Shown here: piece after piece, positions 51,197 through 53,990 of the stretch
How the letters are laid out: every line of letters begins with the position of its first letter
How positions within the stretch are numbered: the first letter of the stretch is position 1
Origin: Chryseosolibacter indicum
GTDB taxonomy: Bacteria; Bacteroidota; Bacteroidia; Cytophagales; Cyclobacteriaceae
Assembly: GCF_018598585.1 (NCBI RefSeq)
Contig: NZ_JAHESD010000038.1
Span: forward strand, 1 to 53,990
Reading direction: 5' to 3'
DNA: 53,990 nucleotides
Notes under the pieces: generated by a model
Seen by the model: the letters and a program-made list of their open reading frames with translations, nothing else
The model's database searches: none
Told to the model about the DNA's origin: nothing
Translations under genes and position numbers: made by a program

Positions 51197-53635
51197 ATGC
51201 TCCTCAATTATTTAAAAATAGCTATCCGTTCCCTGTGGCGCACAAAAGCCCATACTATAATTAATATAACAGGACTTAGTTTAGGTATAGTTTGCTGTTT
51301 ACTCATTGCATTGTTTGTTGTAGATGAGTTCTCATTCGACAACTTCCATAAAAAGGCTGACAGGATCTTTCGCGTTTATGGTAAAGAGCGAATAGGCGGC
51401 ATCGATCAGATAAATACAGTCACACCATTTCCAATGGGACCAACCTTAAAAGATAATCTTCCGGAAGTAGAAGCTTTTGTGCGGTTTGTTAAAACAAGAA
51501 GTCAAATCAAGGTAGGTGATAATCAATTTAGTGAAACAGTAACTATCGTAGAGAAGGAGATATTTGATGTTTTCGATTTTCAGTTGGTGAGAGGTGACAG
51601 AAAGCATGCGTTAGATAAACCATCAAACGTCATTCTCAGTGAGGCGGCAGCACTCAAGTATTTTGGTAGCAGCGATCCTGTTAACAAAGTCATTTCAATT
51701 GAGCAACTGGACACGTTCACAGAATTTACGGTAACCGGTGTTGTGTCTGTTCCAGAAAATTCCAGTATTGAATTTTTTCTTCTTGTTCCTGATCAAAATC
51801 TCTTGAAACTGTATAGTAACGAAAGGCTTACGTCATGGTTTAACATCGAGCCCGAAACGTATGTTTTGTTGCGACCAGGCGCAGAGGTTAACAAATTGGC
51901 CGCCAAATTTCCTTCTCTTTTTGAGCGACTTTTGGGAAAGGAAGATTTTCAGAATTCTCATTACGGTGCAGGCCTTCAGCCTTTGAAATCTGTTTATCTG
52001 GGAGACTTGCCTCAAGGGCTTGCCAAAATAAGCAACCCAAAATACGCTTATGTTCTTTCTGCAATTGCTTTGCTTATACTTGTTGTAGCCTGTATCAACT
52101 TTGTTACATTGTCGATTGGTCGTTCCTTACAGCGCGCTAAAGAGGTTGGTGTTCGAAAAGTTGTAGGCGCCGCACGTTCGCAATTAATAATCCAGTTTAT
52201 TGGCGAGGCTGTTATTGTTACTTTTTTATCATTGATGTTGGGCGTAGTACTTTCAATTATAATGCTTCCCCTATTCAATGACCTTGCTGGTAAAAATCTT
52301 CATATCTATTTTGATACAAGTACATTGGTGCTTATTGGTGTACTGCTTTTCGTTATCGGTCTTATTGCAGGAAGCTATCCTGCGTTTATCCTGTCAGGCT
52401 TTAAGCCAGTTTCTATCCTGAAGGGAAAAGTTCAGGGCGGGAGTAAACAGAATCTTCGTAGGGTGCTGGTGGGAATACAGTTGGCATTTTCTGTTTTTCT
52501 CGTCACCTGTACACTTATCATGCGAAATCAGTTACACTATTTACAAAACAAAGACCTCGGATTTAACAAAGAGCAATTAATATCTATACAAGTTAATGTT
52601 CCAAGAGGACAGCGATTGTCAGAGCGTGTTGCCCGGGGATTTGACATGGCCGAGCCTTTAAAAATTGCCATAAGCAAAATTCCAAATGTAGTTTCTGTGT
52701 TTACTGCATCTCATGATTTCGGTACCGGTGCTTGGACGAGTGTTGGATTTACGGATGAAAATGGAATTTATCGGACATTCAACTTAAATGTTGTCGATGC
52801 TGATTACCTATCCGCTATGAAGATGCAGATAGTTAACGGAAGAGGTTTTATTGAAGGAAATGAATCTGATAAGCGGCATGGAGTAATTGTCAATGAATCG
52901 TTTTGTAAGATGTTTGGCTGGACTAATCCTGTGGGACAAAGGATTCCGGGAAAAGATTTTACTAATCACGAGATAATAGGCGTTGTAAAAGATTTTAATT
53001 ATGGCTCGCTGTATTCCAAAGTACAACCTCTTGCTATTGTAGAAGATGGTAGAATCATCTACAGTGGCATAGAGAACATCAACATTGATAATACACCGGT
53101 GCCGAAAGTGATGGTACACATTGCAGCCGGGGCTACAGCAACGACACTTGAAAAAATAAAATCAACATGGCAGAACCTGACCAATGGAGAAGAGTTTGCT
53201 TTTACTTTCGCGGATGAAGCAATTGCCAGACAATATCGTGCAGATGCGAATCTTGGAAAGATAGTGACAATTGCAGCTGCGTTATCAATTCTCATCGGAA
53301 GTCTTGGACTTTATGGTCTTGCGTCATTGGCTATGCAAGGCAGAGTAAAAGAAATCAGCGTGAGAAAGGTATTGGGAGCTACCGAACAATCCTTACTTAT
53401 CCTGCTTTCAAAAGATTTTATTGTGATAACCATCATTAGTCTTCTCACCTCCATTCCGATAACAATTTATGCGATGAACAATTGGCTTTCAGGTTTTGAA
53501 TATCATGTTAATATGGGATGGCAGGTTTTTGTTATGGCTGGCGCGTTGTCCGTCATTATTGCGCTTATAACAATCAGCTACCAGACCATAAAGACCGCCT
53601 GGACAAAACCTGTAGATGTGTTAAAGTATGAATAG
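51197..53635 (+). CDS. FtsX/MacB-type ABC transporter permease (fourth copy, no prefix domain)
   Basis: An 812-aa permease like the one at 32106-34478: first membrane helix in SLWRTKAHTIINITGLSLGI, FtsX motifs RAKEVGVRKVVGAARSQL (first half) and RVKEISVRKVLGA (second half), periplasmic cores of about 230 residues each, and C-terminal helices ending in TAWTKPVDVLKYE. ATPase absent. The frame is open from 51029, but family members begin with M-L-x-NYLKIAIR, giving ATG 51197; the extra upstream residues do not resemble the prefix domain. It has no PadR neighbour, unlike two others here. Confidence 0.87.
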   Translation: MLLNYLKIAIRSLWRTKAHTIINITGLSLGIVCCLLIALFVVDEFSFDNFHKKADRIFRVYGKERIGGIDQINTVTPFPMGPTLKDNLPEVEAFVRFVKTRSQIKVGDNQFSETVTIVEKEIFDVFDFQLVRGDRKHALDKPSNVILSEAAALKYFGSSDPVNKVISIEQLDTFTEFTVTGVVSVPENSSIEFFLLVPDQNLLKLYSNERLTSWFNIEPETYVLLRPGAEVNKLAAKFPSLFERLLGKEDFQNSHYGAGLQPLKSVYLGDLPQGLAKISNPKYAYVLSAIALLILVVACINFVTLSIGRSLQRAKEVGVRKVVGAARSQLIIQFIGEAVIVTFLSLMLGVVLSIIMLPLFNDLAGKNLHIYFDTSTLVLIGVLLFVIGLIAGSYPAFILSGFKPVSILKGKVQGGSKQNLRRVLVGIQLAFSVFLVTCTLIMRNQLHYLQNKDLGFNKEQLISIQVNVPRGQRLSERVARGFDMAEPLKIAISKIPNVVSVFTASHDFGTGAWTSVGFTDENGIYRTFNLNVVDADYLSAMKMQIVNGRGFIEGNESDKRHGVIVNESFCKMFGWTNPVGQRIPGKDFTNHEIIGVVKDFNYGSLYSKVQPLAIVEDGRIIYSGIENINIDNTPVPKVMVHIAAGATATTLEKIKSTWQNLTNGEEFAFTFADEAIARQYRADANLGKIVTIAAALSILIGSLGLYGLASLAMQGRVKEISVRKVLGATEQSLLILLSKDFIVITIISLLTSIPITIYAMNNWLSGFEYHVNMGWQVFVMAGALSVIIALITISYQTIKTAWTKPVDVLKYE

Positions 53636-53690
53636 GTAGACCGTTGGATTATTTAAAATTCGGAAATATTTTTTTTAGTAGTCTATGCCT

Positions 53691-53750
53691 AGAAACCCAG
53701 CGCGATGGCCTGACGAAAAAGCGGGCCGTGCCCCGGCCTTGTGCAGTGGA
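53691..53750 (+). repeat. GC-rich repeat, copy 1
   Basis: This starts AGAAACCCAGCGCG and contains GACGAAAAAGCGGGCCGTG and CCCCGGCCTTGTGC. It matches copy 2 with few substitutions and is strikingly GC-rich against its AT-rich surroundings. Internal palindromes (GGGC-CGT-GCCC) suggest a structured element. Confidence 0.75.
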
Positions 53751-53776
53751 AGCATTTTTTCGTCTTGATTTTTTTG

Positions 53777-53804
53777 TTACTTTTTTGATCAAGCAAAAAA
53801 GTAA
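53777..53804. repeat. Inverted repeat next to the GC-rich element
   Basis: TTACTTTTTTG (53777-53787) and CAAAAAAGTAA (53794-53804) are perfectly complementary around ATCAAG. Hairpins of this kind are common in intergenic DNA of Bacteroidota and may belong to the same mobile or REP-like unit as the GC-rich block. Confidence 0.65.
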
Positions 53805-53932
53805 GAAAGAATAGACCTGCTGAATGAGTTTGATGTGTTATTTAGAATCTGCAAGCTTAAAGCTTAGAGAAGCGCTAAACACTAACAGATAAAAAAAATA
53901 CTTCATTCTTTCCATTACCCAAATCTAAGCTG

Positions 53933-53990
53933 AGAAACCCAGTGCGGTGCCGGACGAAAAAGCGGGCTGTGCCCCGGCCTTGTGCGGTGG
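53933..53990 (+). repeat. GC-rich repeat, copy 2 (cut by the window edge)
   Basis: This begins AGAAACCCAGTGCGGTG and contains GACGAAAAAGCGGGCTGTG and CCCCGGCCTTGTGCGGTGG. It is in the same orientation as copy 1, 242 bases away. Confidence 0.75.

Larger units (their letters stand above)
53636..53990. other. Non-coding right edge with dispersed repeat
   Basis: No gene seen. It carries two copies of a GC-rich repeat (53691-53750 and 53933-53990, the latter cut by the window end) and a long inverted repeat next to the first copy. Confidence 0.6.

Overview
The window comes from a Bacteroidota chromosome, most likely order Cytophagales. The evidence is a SusC/SusD pair, a gliding/T9SS-type C-terminal sorting signal, an Oar-like TonB-dependent receptor, several MacB/FtsX-type permeases without ATPases that are paired with PadR regulators, upstream elements resembling the Bacteroidota TTTG / TAnnTTTG promoter, and almost no Shine-Dalgarno sequences. 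Base composition is moderately AT-rich throughout. I see no rRNA, tRNA, CRISPR array, integrase or intact insertion sequence.

Layout. 1-9.1 kb: envelope genes, namely a giant AsmA-like protein, a convergent PqiA-like membrane protein, and two tandem DUF3857 proteins, the first with an intact transglutaminase triad and the second without. 9.3-11.1 kb: an ABC exporter. 11.2-15.6 kb: a three-gene operon whose reading frames overlap by ATGA, encoding an inner-membrane protein, an SH3-subtilase and a large exported protein with a barrel-like C-terminus; this is the best candidate here for an undescribed system. 15.7-20.3 kb: a small coiled-coil protein, an 870-bp non-coding stretch, then genes typical of cold adaptation (DEAD-box RNA helicase, fatty-acid desaturase, two small unknowns, glycine-rich RRM protein). 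20.3-24.8 kb: an orphan SusC/SusD pair. 25.3-27.1 kb: stress-type small genes (HPF/RaiA, coiled-coil protein, Usp-like protein).

27.3-31.9 kb: a compact iron-acquisition operon with a siderophore TonB receptor, two small membrane proteins and a PepSY membrane protein. Its promoter is flanked by two TTTAGAA-N3-TTCTAAA palindromes, the form of a Fur/Irr-family operator. 32.1-37.5 kb: a PadR regulator followed by two large permeases. 37.8-40.2 kb: a secreted T9SS cargo built of three 582-bp tandem repeats, two of them almost identical. 40.6-44.7 kb: an Oar-like receptor and an exported glycerophosphodiesterase. 44.9-47.9 kb: a second PadR-permease pair. 48.1-50.8 kb: three exported proteins of unknown or sugar-related role. 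51.2-53.6 kb: a fourth permease. The right edge carries a duplicated GC-rich repeat with an adjoining hairpin.

How the genes fit together: nearly everything concerns the envelope, including outer-membrane uptake, lipid and membrane adaptation, secretion, and PadR-controlled permeases that probably respond to membrane-active compounds. All assignments come from reading the sequence; no database search was made.
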